Positions 9,306 to 17,420 of a stretch of DNA of 64,000 bases are shown here, one piece after another. The stretch lies in contig NZ_JACTVA010000018.1 of NCBI RefSeq assembly GCF_014490485.1, positions 25,626-89,625 of the forward strand, read 5' to 3'. Made by a program: the position numbers and the translations under genes. Position 1 is the first letter of the stretch. The number at the start of each line of letters is the position of its first letter. The notes beneath the pieces were generated by a model. That model was not told where the DNA came from. It ran no database searches and was given only the letters and a program-made list of their open reading frames with translations. The DNA comes from Teichococcus aerophilus (GTDB lineage: Bacteria > Pseudomonadota > Alphaproteobacteria > Acetobacterales > Acetobacteraceae).

Positions 9306-9569
9306 GGAAGGCCGGGGAAGGAATTCCCCGGACCCCTTCTTTTCTTTTTTCGAGTTTTCCGGGCGTGGCGGCTGAGGGCGCGGTCTTGGGAGACGGCTGG
9401 GTGCGCCGGAGGTCCTGGACCTCAGGCGCCTGACGGTTCAGCCCGAGCGGGCCATTCTTAAAATCATCAAGCAGCGTCGGCTCACGCCCGTGAAGCGTAA
9501 CGCTAAACGCGCAGAAAAAGTCGAATCAAACCGATAGGTTTGATGGGGAATTCCTTCCCCGGCCTTTCT
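9306..9569. repeat. Intergenic repeat, family 1, complete copy A (two-sided terminator)
   Basis: Left arm: perfect hairpin CCGGGGAA-GGAA-TTCCCCGG at 9312-9331, followed by a T-rich run to about 9350. Right arm, inverted: A-rich tract, a near-perfect 20-base palindrome at 9525-9544 (8-base arms ATCAAACC/GGTTTGAT), then GGGGAATTCCTTCCCC at 9545-9560. Between them lies GGTGCGCCGGAGGTCCTGGACCTC and a TTAAAATCATCAAGCAGCG block shared with other copies. It sits between convergent genes (Rid family and folE), each arm facing the end of one gene. Confidence 0.88.
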
Positions 9570-9646
9570 CCGCTTCAGCCTTAAAGGGCCAAGCAGGGCT
9601 ACCGGACGGCAACGGTCCGGGGGGGAGGTCCCCTCCGGAACGTGGT

Positions 9647-10285
9647 TCAGCCCTCGAAGCCGCCGGCGCGCGGAGCGCCCAGCAGTGCCATGAATTCGCG
9701 GCGGGTGTCGGAGTTGTCGCGGAACGCGCCGAGCATGCGGCTGGTGATCATGGCCACGCCCGGCTTGTGCACGCCGCGCGTCGTCATGCACTGGTGAGCG
9801 GCCTCGATCACCACGGCCACGCCCTTAGGCTTCAGCACGTCCTGGATGGTGTTGGCGATCTGCGCCGTCAGCTTTTCCTGGATCTGCAGGCGCTTGGAGA
9901 ACAGCTCCATCACCCGCGCCAGCTTGCTGATGCCGACAACGCGGCCTTCCGGCAGGTAGGCGATATGCGCGCGGCCGATGATCGGCACCATGTGGTGCTC
10001 GCAATGGCTCTCCAGGCGGATGTCGCGCAGGACCACCATCTCGTCATAGCCGTCCGTCTCCTCGAAGGAGCGGGCGAGCATGTCGGCGGGGTCTTCGTCG
10101 TAGCCGCAGAAGAACTCGCTGTAGGAGCGCACGACGCGGGAGGGCGTGTCGATCAGCCCTTCGCGGTCGGGATTGTCGCCGGCCCACATCAGCAGCGTGC
10201 GGACAGCGGCCTCGGCCTCCTCCCGCGTCGGCTTGGTCCGGGTTGCGTCGGCGGCTTTTGCCGCGGCCGGCGTCTGAATGTTCAC
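9647..10285 (-). CDS. folE: GTP cyclohydrolase I FolE
   Basis: 212 residues. Makes 7,8-dihydroneopterin triphosphate from GTP, the first step of folate (and queuosine precursor) synthesis. The zinc and active-site residues are present: [19 protein letters not shown] with Cys and His, [17 protein letters not shown], and [16 protein letters not shown] with the second zinc cysteine. The GTG at 10285 has GGAAG 8 bases upstream; an in-frame TTG at 10291 is too close to that site, so I prefer 10285. Convergent with the Rid-family gene across repeat copy A. Confidence 0.95.
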   Translation of the reverse strand: MNIQTPAAAKAADATRTKPTREEAEAAVRTLLMWAGDNPDREGLIDTPSRVVRSYSEFFCGYDEDPADMLARSFEETDGYDEMVVLRDIRLESHCEHHMVPIIGRAHIAYLPEGRVVGISKLARVMELFSKRLQIQEKLTAQIANTIQDVLKPKGVAVVIEAAHQCMTTRGVHKPGVAMITSRMLGAFRDNSDTRREFMALLGAPRAGGFEG

Positions 10286-10334
10286 TGCCAATGCTTCCGT
10301 GCGAAGGCCGGTCTATGCCGGGTTGGGTTCCAGG

Positions 10335-10377
10335 TCGGCGGAGCGGACGACTGTGTCATCCGTTCGGCGGAGCGGAC
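10335..10377. repeat. Pair of 14-base direct repeats upstream of folE
   Basis: TCGGCGGAGCGGAC occurs at 10335-10348 and again at 10364-10377, 29 bases apart, in the 112-base gap between the apaG stop and the folE start. Both genes are on the minus strand, so the repeats lie in the folE leader. Could be a regulator site or chance duplication. Confidence 0.4.
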
Positions 10378-10397
10378 AATTCCGCGATTCGTTGCGC

Positions 10398-10808
10398 TTA
10401 GTGAACTGCGCCGCCCTGGTAGGGACTGTCCAGGCTAAAAGCGGGAATGGCAACGTCGAAGGTCTCGCCGCTGTCCCGTTCGATCATGTGGTAGGTGCCG
10501 CGCATGAAGCCGGAGGGCGTGGAGAGCGGCGTGCCGGAGGTGTATTCGAAATCCTCGCCCGCTTCCAGCACAGGTTGCTCGCCAACCACGCCGGGGCCAT
10601 GCACCTGCTGCGTACGTCCCAGACCGTCGGTGATGAGCCAGCTGCGCTTGAGCAACTGCACAGTGCGGGTGCCGAGGTTTTCGATCGTGACCCGGTAGGC
10701 CCAGACGAAATGGGACTCTTCCGGCTTCGACTGGTCCTCCAGGTAGAAGGCCCGGACGGAGACCCGCACATCCCGCGTGACGGCGGTGAACAATGGCGGT
10801 TCGGTCAT
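10398..10808 (-). CDS. apaG: ApaG (Co2+/Mg2+ efflux-associated) domain protein
   Basis: 136-residue beta-sandwich protein. The family landmark, a glycine-rich loop, is VHGPGVVGEQPVLEAGE. The flanking strands YRVTIENLGTRTVQLLKRSW and GFMRGTYHMIERDSG match the fold. The biochemical role is not settled; ApaG genes were linked to diadenosine-tetraphosphate metabolism and metal resistance in enteric bacteria. ATG at 10808 begins MTEPPLF; upstream in-frame residues look non-coding. In many alphaproteobacteria apaG directly follows hslO; here four genes separate them. Confidence 0.92.
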   Translation of the reverse strand: MTEPPLFTAVTRDVRVSVRAFYLEDQSKPEESHFVWAYRVTIENLGTRTVQLLKRSWLITDGLGRTQQVHGPGVVGEQPVLEAGEDFEYTSGTPLSTPSGFMRGTYHMIERDSGETFDVAIPAFSLDSPYQGGAVH

Positions 10809-10937
10809 GCACGCCCCTTCCGACAGCCCATGAATCCTGCACGGGGCGGGACAGGGATAGACCCGCCGCACCCCTCCGCGCCAGTCCCGCCTGAGCGGCG
10901 GCGCCTGTTGCAGCGCTTTGCAGGGAAGGCAATTGCG

Positions 10938-11822
10938 TTATCGCCCACGCCACAGCCCTGCCTGCTCGGCGGCCGCGCCTTCCGCCGCCAGCTTGCGCAG
11001 ATGCGCCAGCAGGCTGTGACCGGCGGCGCGCACCAGCCGGGGGTCGATTGGCCCGTAGACGGCGGGGACCAGCACCTCCAGCGGTGCCGGGCCGTGCTGG
11101 CCTAGCGCGACGAGTACCAGTTGCTCCCGCTCCCGCCGATGGGCCAGCAGGGCGTGCAGCAGGGCGCCGGGTTCGGCCAGCGGCGCGCCATGGCCGGGCA
11201 GCAGCATTGACCACTCCCGCGCCGCGACGCGGGCCAGCGCCGCCATGTAGTCGGCCATGTCGCCATCCGGCGGGATGACCACGCTGGTGGAGCAGCTCAT
11301 CGCGTGGTCGCCGCCGAACAGGATGCCGTGGTCCTCCAGCGCGAAGCAGAGGTGGTTGGCGCAGTGGCCGGGGGTGTGCAGCGCGGTCAGGCGCCAGCCC
11401 TCGCCCGCCACGGTGGCGCCGTCGGCCAGGCGGTGCTGCGGCTGGAAGTCGTGGTCGGCGCCCTCGGCCCCGGGGCCGGGGGGCGTCTGGTGCGGGCCGA
11501 AGCCCAGGGTGGCGGCGCCGGTGGCCGCCTGCAGCGCCGACAGGCCGCCCGTATGGTCCCGGTGCGTGTGGGTGACCAGGATGCGCTCCACCCGCTCCCC
11601 CCCCAGGGCAGCCAGCAGGGCGGCCAGATGCGCCGGATCCTCCGGCCCCGGGTCGATCAGCGTGACGGTGCCCTCGCCCAGCACGTAGCTGTTGGTGCCC
11701 ATGAAGGTGAAAGGCCCGGCATTGCCGGCGCGGATGCGGCGGATACGCGGGCCGCTGGGCCGGCCCAGCTCCTCCACCGCTGCCGCTGGCAGTGCATCGG
11801 TCTTTGCGAATGGCATGCTCAT
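10938..11822 (-). CDS. MBL-fold metallo-hydrolase (LACTB2-like)
   Basis: 294-residue metallo-beta-lactamase-fold hydrolase. The metal site is complete: THTHRDHTGG (HxHxDH), LHTPGHCANH, GGDH and PGHG with the last histidine. The early strand GTNSYVLGEGTVTLIDPGPED is typical of the glyoxalase-II/LACTB2 group. A C-terminal winged-helix-like tail (PLEVLVPAVYGPIDPRLVRAAGHSLLAHLRKL) matches the LACTB2 type, whose members include thioesterases and nucleases; the substrate is unknown. Start ATG at 11822, with a second ATG at 11816. Divergent from the exported-protein gene at 11976. Confidence 0.9.
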   Translation of the reverse strand: MSMPFAKTDALPAAAVEELGRPSGPRIRRIRAGNAGPFTFMGTNSYVLGEGTVTLIDPGPEDPAHLAALLAALGGERVERILVTHTHRDHTGGLSALQAATGAATLGFGPHQTPPGPGAEGADHDFQPQHRLADGATVAGEGWRLTALHTPGHCANHLCFALEDHGILFGGDHAMSCSTSVVIPPDGDMADYMAALARVAAREWSMLLPGHGAPLAEPGALLHALLAHRREREQLVLVALGQHGPAPLEVLVPAVYGPIDPRLVRAAGHSLLAHLRKLAAEGAAAEQAGLWRGR

Positions 11823-11975
11823 CGGCTGCTCCGCCGGTGGGAAAGGCGTACAGAGGGCATAGTTCCGGGGCTTCGTCCAGAAAGCCGTGGCACGGAAAGC
11901 ACACTCACGATCGCGTGTGGAATCGACGAAAATTTCGGGCAGATCGGCGGCCGTGCCCTCGTCATAAGGCGCGCC

Positions 11976-13217
11976 ATGCCGCTGCCTCGTCTCCGCGATT
12001 CCCTGCCCCGCCTCGTCTGCCTGGCTACCCTCGCAGCCACCCTGGCCCCACCCGAAGCCGCCGCGCGGGACCTGTTCCGCACGGCCATCACCGTGGATGG
12101 CTTCACCTTCGGCGGTGCCACCAACGACGCCACCGCGGTGTGGCGGCTGCTGCGGCAGGGCTCGCTCGGCGCCTCGGTGCCGTTCTACCAGGATAACTCG
12201 GCGCTGGCGCTGCGCATCGACCTGCGCGGCCTGCCGGCGACGCTCTCCTCCCCCCGGAACGGTACCGACATCCTGCTGCGGGTGGGCCGCAATGGGGAGA
12301 TCACCCGCCTGTTCACCGGCGCCACCCGCGAGGAAGCCACCGAGCGCTTCGACCGCTTCCTGACCGGGCGCGAAGACCCGGCCGGGATGCGCCGCGTCAT
12401 CAAGGAGTGGGTGGCGACCAGCCCGGTGGACCCGGTGGCGGGCAACCCGGCCTCCCTGCTTGGCCGCTCAGTCGCGGCGGACCTGGACCTCGCCACCCGG
12501 CTGCCCGGGGACGATGGCAGCATGGCGCCGCGCGCCGCCGGCTGGCACGGCAGCGCCGGGCTGGGCTTCGACGAGCACAGCTTCCGGGAGTTCGACACGC
12601 GCGGCTTCAGCCTGCCCCTCGGCCTCTCCTACGCCTTCGGCGAGGACGGGCCGGAAGCCTTCCTGCAGGCGCCGCTCGCCCTCAGCGAGACCAAGGGCGC
12701 CCACATCTACATGCTCAGCCTGGCGGCGGGCGTCCGCCTGCCGGTGGTCACCACGCCGCACCTACGCTGGGCCGTGACGCCCAGCCTGCGCCTGGGTGCC
12801 GGCGGGTCCGAACGGGTGGGCGGCGGCGGCATCCTGGCCAGCGGCGCGCTGGGCAGCGACCTGCGGCTGGCGCTCGGTCCCTTCACCCTCGGCCTCGGCA
12901 ACAGCATCGGCCGGGCGCAGATCGAGCCGATGAAGATCGACACTATCGAGCTGCCCTACCACGTCCGTAGCTGGGCGTTCCGCAACAGCGTGTCGCTCTC
13001 CCGCCCCGCCGGGCAAGTGGGCGGCCTGCCACTCGGCCTGGGCGTGTCCTTCAGCGATACCCGCCTGGCCGGGGACCGGATGGCGGTGCCGTCCTGGCAG
13101 GAATACGGCATCACCGCCAAGCTCGGCACCCAGGCCCCGGTCCAGCTCGGCGTCAGCCTGCTGGACGGCGAGAACAACTATCACGGGATGCGGGTGACAC
13201 TGACGGCGTCGTTCTGA
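11976..13217 (+). CDS. Exported protein with beta-rich, outer-membrane-like C-terminal half
   Basis: 413 residues with an N-terminal signal peptide (MPLPRLRDSLPRLVCLATLA..., cleavage near AAARD). The first half has DGFTFGGATNDATAVWRLL and a region resembling an alpha/beta domain. The second half alternates polar and hydrophobic residues (GSAGLGFDEHSF, FSLPLGLSYAFG, AHIYMLSLAAGVRLPV, PSLRLGAGG, GMRVTLTASF) like transmembrane beta strands, and the protein ends in phenylalanine as many outer-membrane proteins do. I place it as a putative outer-membrane protein of unknown role. ATG at 11976 gives the signal peptide. Confidence 0.65.
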   Translation: MPLPRLRDSLPRLVCLATLAATLAPPEAAARDLFRTAITVDGFTFGGATNDATAVWRLLRQGSLGASVPFYQDNSALALRIDLRGLPATLSSPRNGTDILLRVGRNGEITRLFTGATREEATERFDRFLTGREDPAGMRRVIKEWVATSPVDPVAGNPASLLGRSVAADLDLATRLPGDDGSMAPRAAGWHGSAGLGFDEHSFREFDTRGFSLPLGLSYAFGEDGPEAFLQAPLALSETKGAHIYMLSLAAGVRLPVVTTPHLRWAVTPSLRLGAGGSERVGGGGILASGALGSDLRLALGPFTLGLGNSIGRAQIEPMKIDTIELPYHVRSWAFRNSVSLSRPAGQVGGLPLGLGVSFSDTRLAGDRMAVPSWQEYGITAKLGTQAPVQLGVSLLDGENNYHGMRVTLTASF

Positions 13218-13279
13218 CGGAAGGACGCCATCGTGGGCTTGGGTGGTGTGGGCCGGAGGTTGGGTATTGGGGCGAAGGG

Positions 13280-13531
13280 AGGAAAGGCCGGGGAAGGAAT
13301 TCCCCGGACCCCTTCTTTTCTTTCTGCGAGTTTGGCGGGGCGCCTCAAGGCTGAGAGCGGGCGCTGCTTGATGATATTCATAATGGGCCACGCGGGCTGA
13401 ACCCTCAGTCGCCGGAGGTCCAGGACCTCCGGCGCACCCAGCCGGCTCCCAGCACAACCCCCCCCCCACAGCCACGCCGCAAAACTCGAAAAAAGAAGAT
13501 GGGGTCCGGGGAATTCCTTCCCCGGCCTTCT
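13280..13531. repeat. Intergenic repeat, family 1, complete copy B
   Basis: Left arm AAAGGCCGGGGAAGGAATTCC with hairpin CCGGGGAA-GGAA-TTCCCCGG and T-rich tail (to about 13323); right arm inverted at about 13491-13531. The inner block is reversed relative to copy A and reads CCGGAGGTCCAGGACCTCCGG, itself a hairpin. Lies between two convergent genes; an eight-to-nine C run sits at 13460-13468. Confidence 0.88.
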
Positions 13532-13548
13532 GCCGCCCTTTCCTGACT

Positions 13549-15015
13549 TCAGAGAGCGAGCAACCTCCGCGATGCCGCGGCCGCATCCCCGGCCGCGTCG
13601 ATCCGGGCCCAGTCGATGACCCCCGTATCCGCCTCGGCGGCGCGGTCGAGCACGGCGATGTCGGCGTCCGAGGCATCGCCGGTGCGGGCGGCGACGCGGC
13701 GGCGCAGCAGGTCCAGCGGTGCTTCCAGCCAGAGGCCCTGGAAGGGCACGCCGGCGCGCTGGGCGGCGGCGGCGATGCCGGCGCGCATGGCGGGGTCCAG
13801 GAAGGCGGCGTCGGCGATGACGCTGTGGCCGGCGCGGGCGGCGGCTTCGGCGGCGGCGAAGAGCTCGGCGTGGACGGCGGCGCTTTCCTCGGCGCGGTAG
13901 GCGGTTTCGGGCAGGCGTTGCTCGGGCGGCACGCCGGCGCGGCGCTTGCGGATTTCGTCGCTGCGCAGCACCAGCGCGCCGGGGGCGGCGCCCAGCCCGG
14001 GGGCCAGGGCGCGGGAGAGGTGCGACTTGCCGCAGCCCGGCAGGCCGCCGATGGCGAGGATGCGGGCGGGCGGATGTGCCAGCCATTGTTCGGCGGCGTC
14101 CAGCCAGGGCATGCCGGTGCCGGCGGCGCGCTGGCTGACATGGGCGCGGATGAGCGCGCGGGTGGAGAGCCAGAGCGGCAGGGCGGCGACCAGCCCGGCA
14201 TCGCCGGTGCGAGCGATATAGCGGTTCAGCACGCGGTTGGCGGCGGCGCGGCCGACGCGCATGTGCAGGTCGGCCAGCAGGAAAGCGAGGTCGTAGCCGG
14301 TGTCGATGGTGGCCAGGGCCTCGTCGAATTCCAGGGCGTCGAACGGCACCGGGCGACCGTGCCAGAGCACGAGGTTGCCGAGATGCAGGTCCCCATGGCA
14401 GCGGCGGATGCGGCCGGCGGCGGCGCGGGCCTGCAGGGCCGGGGCCAGGCGGGCGATATCGGCCTGGGCACGGGCGGCCCAGGCGTTGCTGCGCGCATCG
14501 GGCAGGCCGGAGGCGTGGGCGGCGGTGATGTTGCCCGCCACCACGCGGGCGATGGCACCGGCGGAATCCCAGCCCTGGATGGGTGGCAGAGTGGCGTGCA
14601 GGGCGGCGACGGCATCGGCCAGGGCATCCTGCAAGGCGGGGCCGAGTTCGCCACGTTCGGCGATACGGTCCAGGAAATCCCCGGGCGGCAGCGCGGCCAT
14701 TTCCAGTACCCATTCCTCGGCCGGGCCGTCGCCGCCGAGGGAGAGGGTGCCATCCGGGGCGCGGGAAAGCTTGTGGACGGCACGGTAGAGCGCGGGCGCG
14801 GCGGGGGCGTTCAGCTCCAGCTCACACCGGCAGAAGCGCTCCCGGTCCTCCAGCCTGGTGAAGTCGAGGAAGCCGAGGCCGATGGCCTTCTTGAGCTTGA
14901 GGGCCCGCCCCTGGCCGATGAACACGGCGGAGATGTGGGTCTCCACCGGGGTCTCGTCGCCGGTCAGGCGGGCCAGCAGCGCCGCCGCTTCGGACTGCGC
15001 CGCCGGAATGCTCAC
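13549..15015 (-). CDS. Fused phosphotransferase (APH-like) and P-loop kinase protein
   Basis: 488 residues in two domains. The N-terminal half is an aminoglycoside-phosphotransferase/choline-kinase-like fold: CHGDLHLGNLVLWHG carries the catalytic HGD..N loop and PFDALEFDEALATIDTGYDL the metal-binding aspartates. The C-terminal part is an AAA/zeta-like P-loop kinase: AIGGLPGCGKSHLSRALA is Walker A. This fusion is widespread in proteobacteria but its substrate is unknown. The GTG at 15015 overlaps the pdxH stop (GTGA), so the two genes are coupled. The longer upstream reading is a pdxH shadow. Confidence 0.88.
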   Translation of the reverse strand: MSIPAAQSEAAALLARLTGDETPVETHISAVFIGQGRALKLKKAIGLGFLDFTRLEDRERFCRCELELNAPAAPALYRAVHKLSRAPDGTLSLGGDGPAEEWVLEMAALPPGDFLDRIAERGELGPALQDALADAVAALHATLPPIQGWDSAGAIARVVAGNITAAHASGLPDARSNAWAARAQADIARLAPALQARAAAGRIRRCHGDLHLGNLVLWHGRPVPFDALEFDEALATIDTGYDLAFLLADLHMRVGRAAANRVLNRYIARTGDAGLVAALPLWLSTRALIRAHVSQRAAGTGMPWLDAAEQWLAHPPARILAIGGLPGCGKSHLSRALAPGLGAAPGALVLRSDEIRKRRAGVPPEQRLPETAYRAEESAAVHAELFAAAEAAARAGHSVIADAAFLDPAMRAGIAAAAQRAGVPFQGLWLEAPLDLLRRRVAARTGDASDADIAVLDRAAEADTGVIDWARIDAAGDAAAASRRLLAL

Positions 15016-15608
15016 GGATACAGCGTCTCGGACGTCCAGCCGCCATCGGCCTGCAGGTGGAAGACGCGGCGGTCGTGCAGGCGGAAAGGCATGTCGCGCC
15101 AGAACTCGATGCGGCGCGGCAGCACGCGGAAGCCGCCCCAATGCGGCGGGCGCGGCACCTCGGCATCGGGGAAGCGGGCTTCGGCGGCGGCCACGGCGGC
15201 CTCCAGCTCGGCGCGCGATTCCAGGTGGGTGGACTGGCGGGAGGCCCAGGCGCCGATGCGGGAGAGCCGCGGGCGGGTGGCGTAGTATTCGTCGGATTCG
15301 GCGGCGCTCACCTGCTCCACCTCCCCTTCCACGCGCACGACGCGCCGCAGCGTCTTCCAATGGAAGTTGAGCGCGGCGCGCGGGTTGGCGAAGAGCTGTT
15401 CGCCCTTGCGGCTGCCGTGGTTGGTGAAGAAGACGAAGCCGCGCGGGTCCAGCCCCTTCAGCAGCACCATGCGGGCGGAGGGAAAGCCATCCGGCGTGCT
15501 GGTGGCCAGGCACATGGCGTTGGGATCATTGGGTTCCTCAGCCTCGGCTTCCGCCAGCCAGGCGGTGAACAGGGCGTAGGGGTCGGCATGCGGCGTCGGT
15601 TCGGTCAT
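15012..15608 (-). CDS. pdxH: Pyridoxamine 5'-phosphate oxidase PdxH
   Basis: 198-residue FMN enzyme that oxidises PNP/PMP to pyridoxal phosphate. FMN-binding segments RMVLLKGLDPRGFVFFTNHGSRKGEQL and the substrate-side RPPHWGGFRVLPRRIEFW are intact, and the chain ends with the usual ...WTSETLYP (family ends in RLxP). Starts at ATG 15608, divergent from fabI across about 157 bases that must contain both promoters. Followed without gap by the phosphotransferase fusion. Confidence 0.95.
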   Translation of the reverse strand: MTEPTPHADPYALFTAWLAEAEAEEPNDPNAMCLATSTPDGFPSARMVLLKGLDPRGFVFFTNHGSRKGEQLFANPRAALNFHWKTLRRVVRVEGEVEQVSAAESDEYYATRPRLSRIGAWASRQSTHLESRAELEAAVAAAEARFPDAEVPRPPHWGGFRVLPRRIEFWRDMPFRLHDRRVFHLQADGGWTSETLYP

Positions 15609-15765
15609 TGGCTTGCGGCTTCCCTTGCGGCTTCGCTCGCCCGCTTCCTCTTGCCCGGGCGTCAGGGGTGTGCCACCACGCCCTGACCCTTGCAACGCTT
15701 GCCCCGCCGGATCCTTCCTCTGCCCGGCGTCTCGCATCTTTCAACAGAACCGGTCCTGCCAGAAC

Positions 15766-16611
15766 ATGGAATCTGCCGCGCACACTCCCCTCGAACCCGC
15801 CAAGGGCACGCTGATGTCCGGCAAGCGGGGCCTGATCATGGGTGTGGCCAATGACCGCTCGATCGCCTGGGGCATCGCCCGTGCTGTGGCGGCCCAGGGC
15901 GCGGAAGTGGCTTTCACCTATCAGGGCGAAGCGCTGGAGAAGCGCGTCCGTCCCCTCGCCGAGAGCCTGGGCAGCGACATCGTGCTGCCCTGCGACGTGA
16001 CGGACGAGGCCAGCATCGACGCGGTGTTCGCGGCGTTGGAAGCCCGCTGGGGCAAGCTGGACTTCCTGGTCCACGCCATCGGCTTCGCCGACAAGCAGTT
16101 CCTGCGGGGGCGGTACATGGATACCCCGCGCGAGGCGTTCCTGCAGGCGCTCGATATCTCCTGCTTCTCCTTCGTCAGCGTCTCCAAGCGCGCGGCGGCG
16201 TTGATGAGCGAAGGCGGCAGCCTGCTGACCCTGACCTATCTGGGCGCCGAACGTGTCACGCCGCATTATAACGTGATGGGCGTGGCCAAGGCGGCACTGG
16301 AAGCCAGCGTGCGGTACATGGCCGTCGATGTCGGCGCGCGCGGCATCCGCGTGAATGCCATCAGCGCCGGGCCGATCAAGACGCTGGCGGCCAGCGGCAT
16401 CGGCGACTTCCGCTACATCCTGAAGTGGAACCAGTACAACGCGCCGCTGAAGCGCAACACGACGATCGAGGATGTGGGCGGCGCCGGCGTGTACCTGCTC
16501 TCCGACCTCGGTTCCGGCGTGACGGGCGAGGTGCATCACGTCGATAGCGGCTACCACGTCGTCGGCATGAAGGCCGAGGATGCGCCGGACATCTCCGTCC
16601 AGAAGGACTGA
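15766..16611 (+). CDS. fabI: Enoyl-[acyl-carrier-protein] reductase FabI
   Basis: NADH-dependent reductase of the last step of fatty-acid elongation, 281 residues, SDR fold. Marks: GLIMGVANDRSIAWGIA (cofactor loop of FabI), DFLVHAIGFADK, and the active-site TYLGAERVTPHYNVMGVAKA with the Y-x6-K pair. ATG 15766 gives a 16-residue N-terminal extension before MSGKRGLIMG; the ATG at 15814 with AAGGG upstream is an alternative start. A strong terminator follows at 16638-16662, so it is a single-gene unit. Confidence 0.95.
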   Translation: MESAAHTPLEPAKGTLMSGKRGLIMGVANDRSIAWGIARAVAAQGAEVAFTYQGEALEKRVRPLAESLGSDIVLPCDVTDEASIDAVFAALEARWGKLDFLVHAIGFADKQFLRGRYMDTPREAFLQALDISCFSFVSVSKRAAALMSEGGSLLTLTYLGAERVTPHYNVMGVAKAALEASVRYMAVDVGARGIRVNAISAGPIKTLAASGIGDFRYILKWNQYNAPLKRNTTIEDVGGAGVYLLSDLGSGVTGEVHHVDSGYHVVGMKAEDAPDISVQKD

Positions 16612-16637
16612 GCGGCAAGGCATGGCAGGTGTTTGAA

Positions 16638-16662
16638 GGGGGGCTGCGGCCTCCCTTTTTTT
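16638..16662 (+). terminator. Intrinsic terminator of fabI
   Basis: G-rich/C-rich stem (GGGGGGC paired with GGCCTCCC around a short loop) followed directly by seven T residues at 16656-16662, 27 bases after the fabI stop. Confidence 0.85.
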
Positions 16663-16781
16663 GTGCCATGCGCCGGCGGGCGTTGCGTGCCCGCGTGCAA
16701 CCCCTGCCCCGCCGTGCCTGTTCTTTCCCTGGACACCGCCCGCACCGCTCCGTGCGGGCCAAGACCCAGGAGGACAAGGCC

Positions 16782-16964
16782 ATGGCCAAAGCCCATCTGC
16801 CACCCGTGCCGCCCGCCAACCAGGCCAAGGTGCCCGGCACAGACCGTGTGGATGCCAAGGACGCCCGTAACGCAAGCACCGAGCGGGACGAGGCGCTGCA
16901 ACAGGGCCAGAGCGGCAACCTGAAGCAGAACACCACCCACCAGGGCTTCCAGCAGGACCGCTGA
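16782..16964 (+). CDS. Small hydrophilic protein 1 of three (60 aa)
   Basis: 60 residues, no cysteine or membrane segment; composition is rich in A, Q, N, D, K and P, with VDAKDARNASTERDEALQQG and a C-terminal QNTTHQGFQQDR. Predicted disordered. The start is very well defined: AGGAGG at 16768-16773, 8 bases before ATG. First of three tandem small genes with strong ribosome sites and gaps of 8 and 11 bases. I do not recognise a family; such short charged proteins are often stress-induced, but that is a guess. Confidence 0.8.
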   Translation: MAKAHLPPVPPANQAKVPGTDRVDAKDARNASTERDEALQQGQSGNLKQNTTHQGFQQDR

Positions 16965-16972
16965 GGGACACC

Positions 16973-17194
16973 ATGTCAGCCAAGCACGACGACACCGGCC
17001 GCCATGGCGGCCCCGGCAGCAGCCACCAGAACCGGCAGGACCCGGACAAGTCCTCGCCCACCGGCCATAAGCATGCCGTGCCGCCACAGGGCCCAGAGGC
17101 CGGGCAGGCCACCAACCCGGACCGCAGCCTGGTCTCGGGCGGTGGGGGCGAGCGTGACCGCCGCCACACCCACGACCCCGCCACCAAGTCCTGA
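16973..17194 (+). CDS. Small hydrophilic protein 2 of three (73 aa)
   Basis: 73 residues, hydrophilic and probably unfolded: H, D, G, P, Q and N dominate (MSAKHDDTGRHGGPGSSHQN, then SGGGGERDRRHTHDPATKS). Several histidines (HDD, RHGG, HKH, RHTHD) could bind metal, but no fixed motif is seen. GAGGGA lies 5 bases before ATG 16973. Its stop TGA overlaps the GAGGAG ribosome site of the third gene. Same operon as its neighbours; no known family. Confidence 0.75.
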   Translation: MSAKHDDTGRHGGPGSSHQNRQDPDKSSPTGHKHAVPPQGPEAGQATNPDRSLVSGGGGERDRRHTHDPATKS

Positions 17195-17205
17195 GGAGCG
17201 CACCC

Positions 17206-17394
17206 GTGAGCGATAAGAAGCCGCGGCCCGACCCGCAACCGCCGCAGGACGAACGCGCCAGCGGCACTATCCAGAGCCCCATTCCGCCGGGCGAGCCGCA
17301 GGCGGGGGATACCAACGAGATGGCGTCTCTGCTGGGCGGGCCGGTGGACGTGGCCCCGGGGCGGCAACGGAAGCCGCCGCAGCAATCGGAGTAA
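17206..17394 (+). CDS. Small hydrophilic protein 3 of three (62 aa)
   Basis: 62 residues starting from GTG 17206 with GAGGAG 8 bases upstream. Proline- and acid/base-rich (KPRPDPQPPQDE), with a short central block TNEMASLLGGPVD and a basic end PGRQRKPPQQSE. Disordered by composition. Last gene of the unit; family-1 repeat C with its terminator hairpin begins about 27 bases after the stop. Confidence 0.7.
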   Translation: MSDKKPRPDPQPPQDERASGTIQSPIPPGEPQAGDTNEMASLLGGPVDVAPGRQRKPPQQSE

Positions 17395-17420
17395 GTGGCT
17401 TTCGCTATGGGCTGAGCGGG

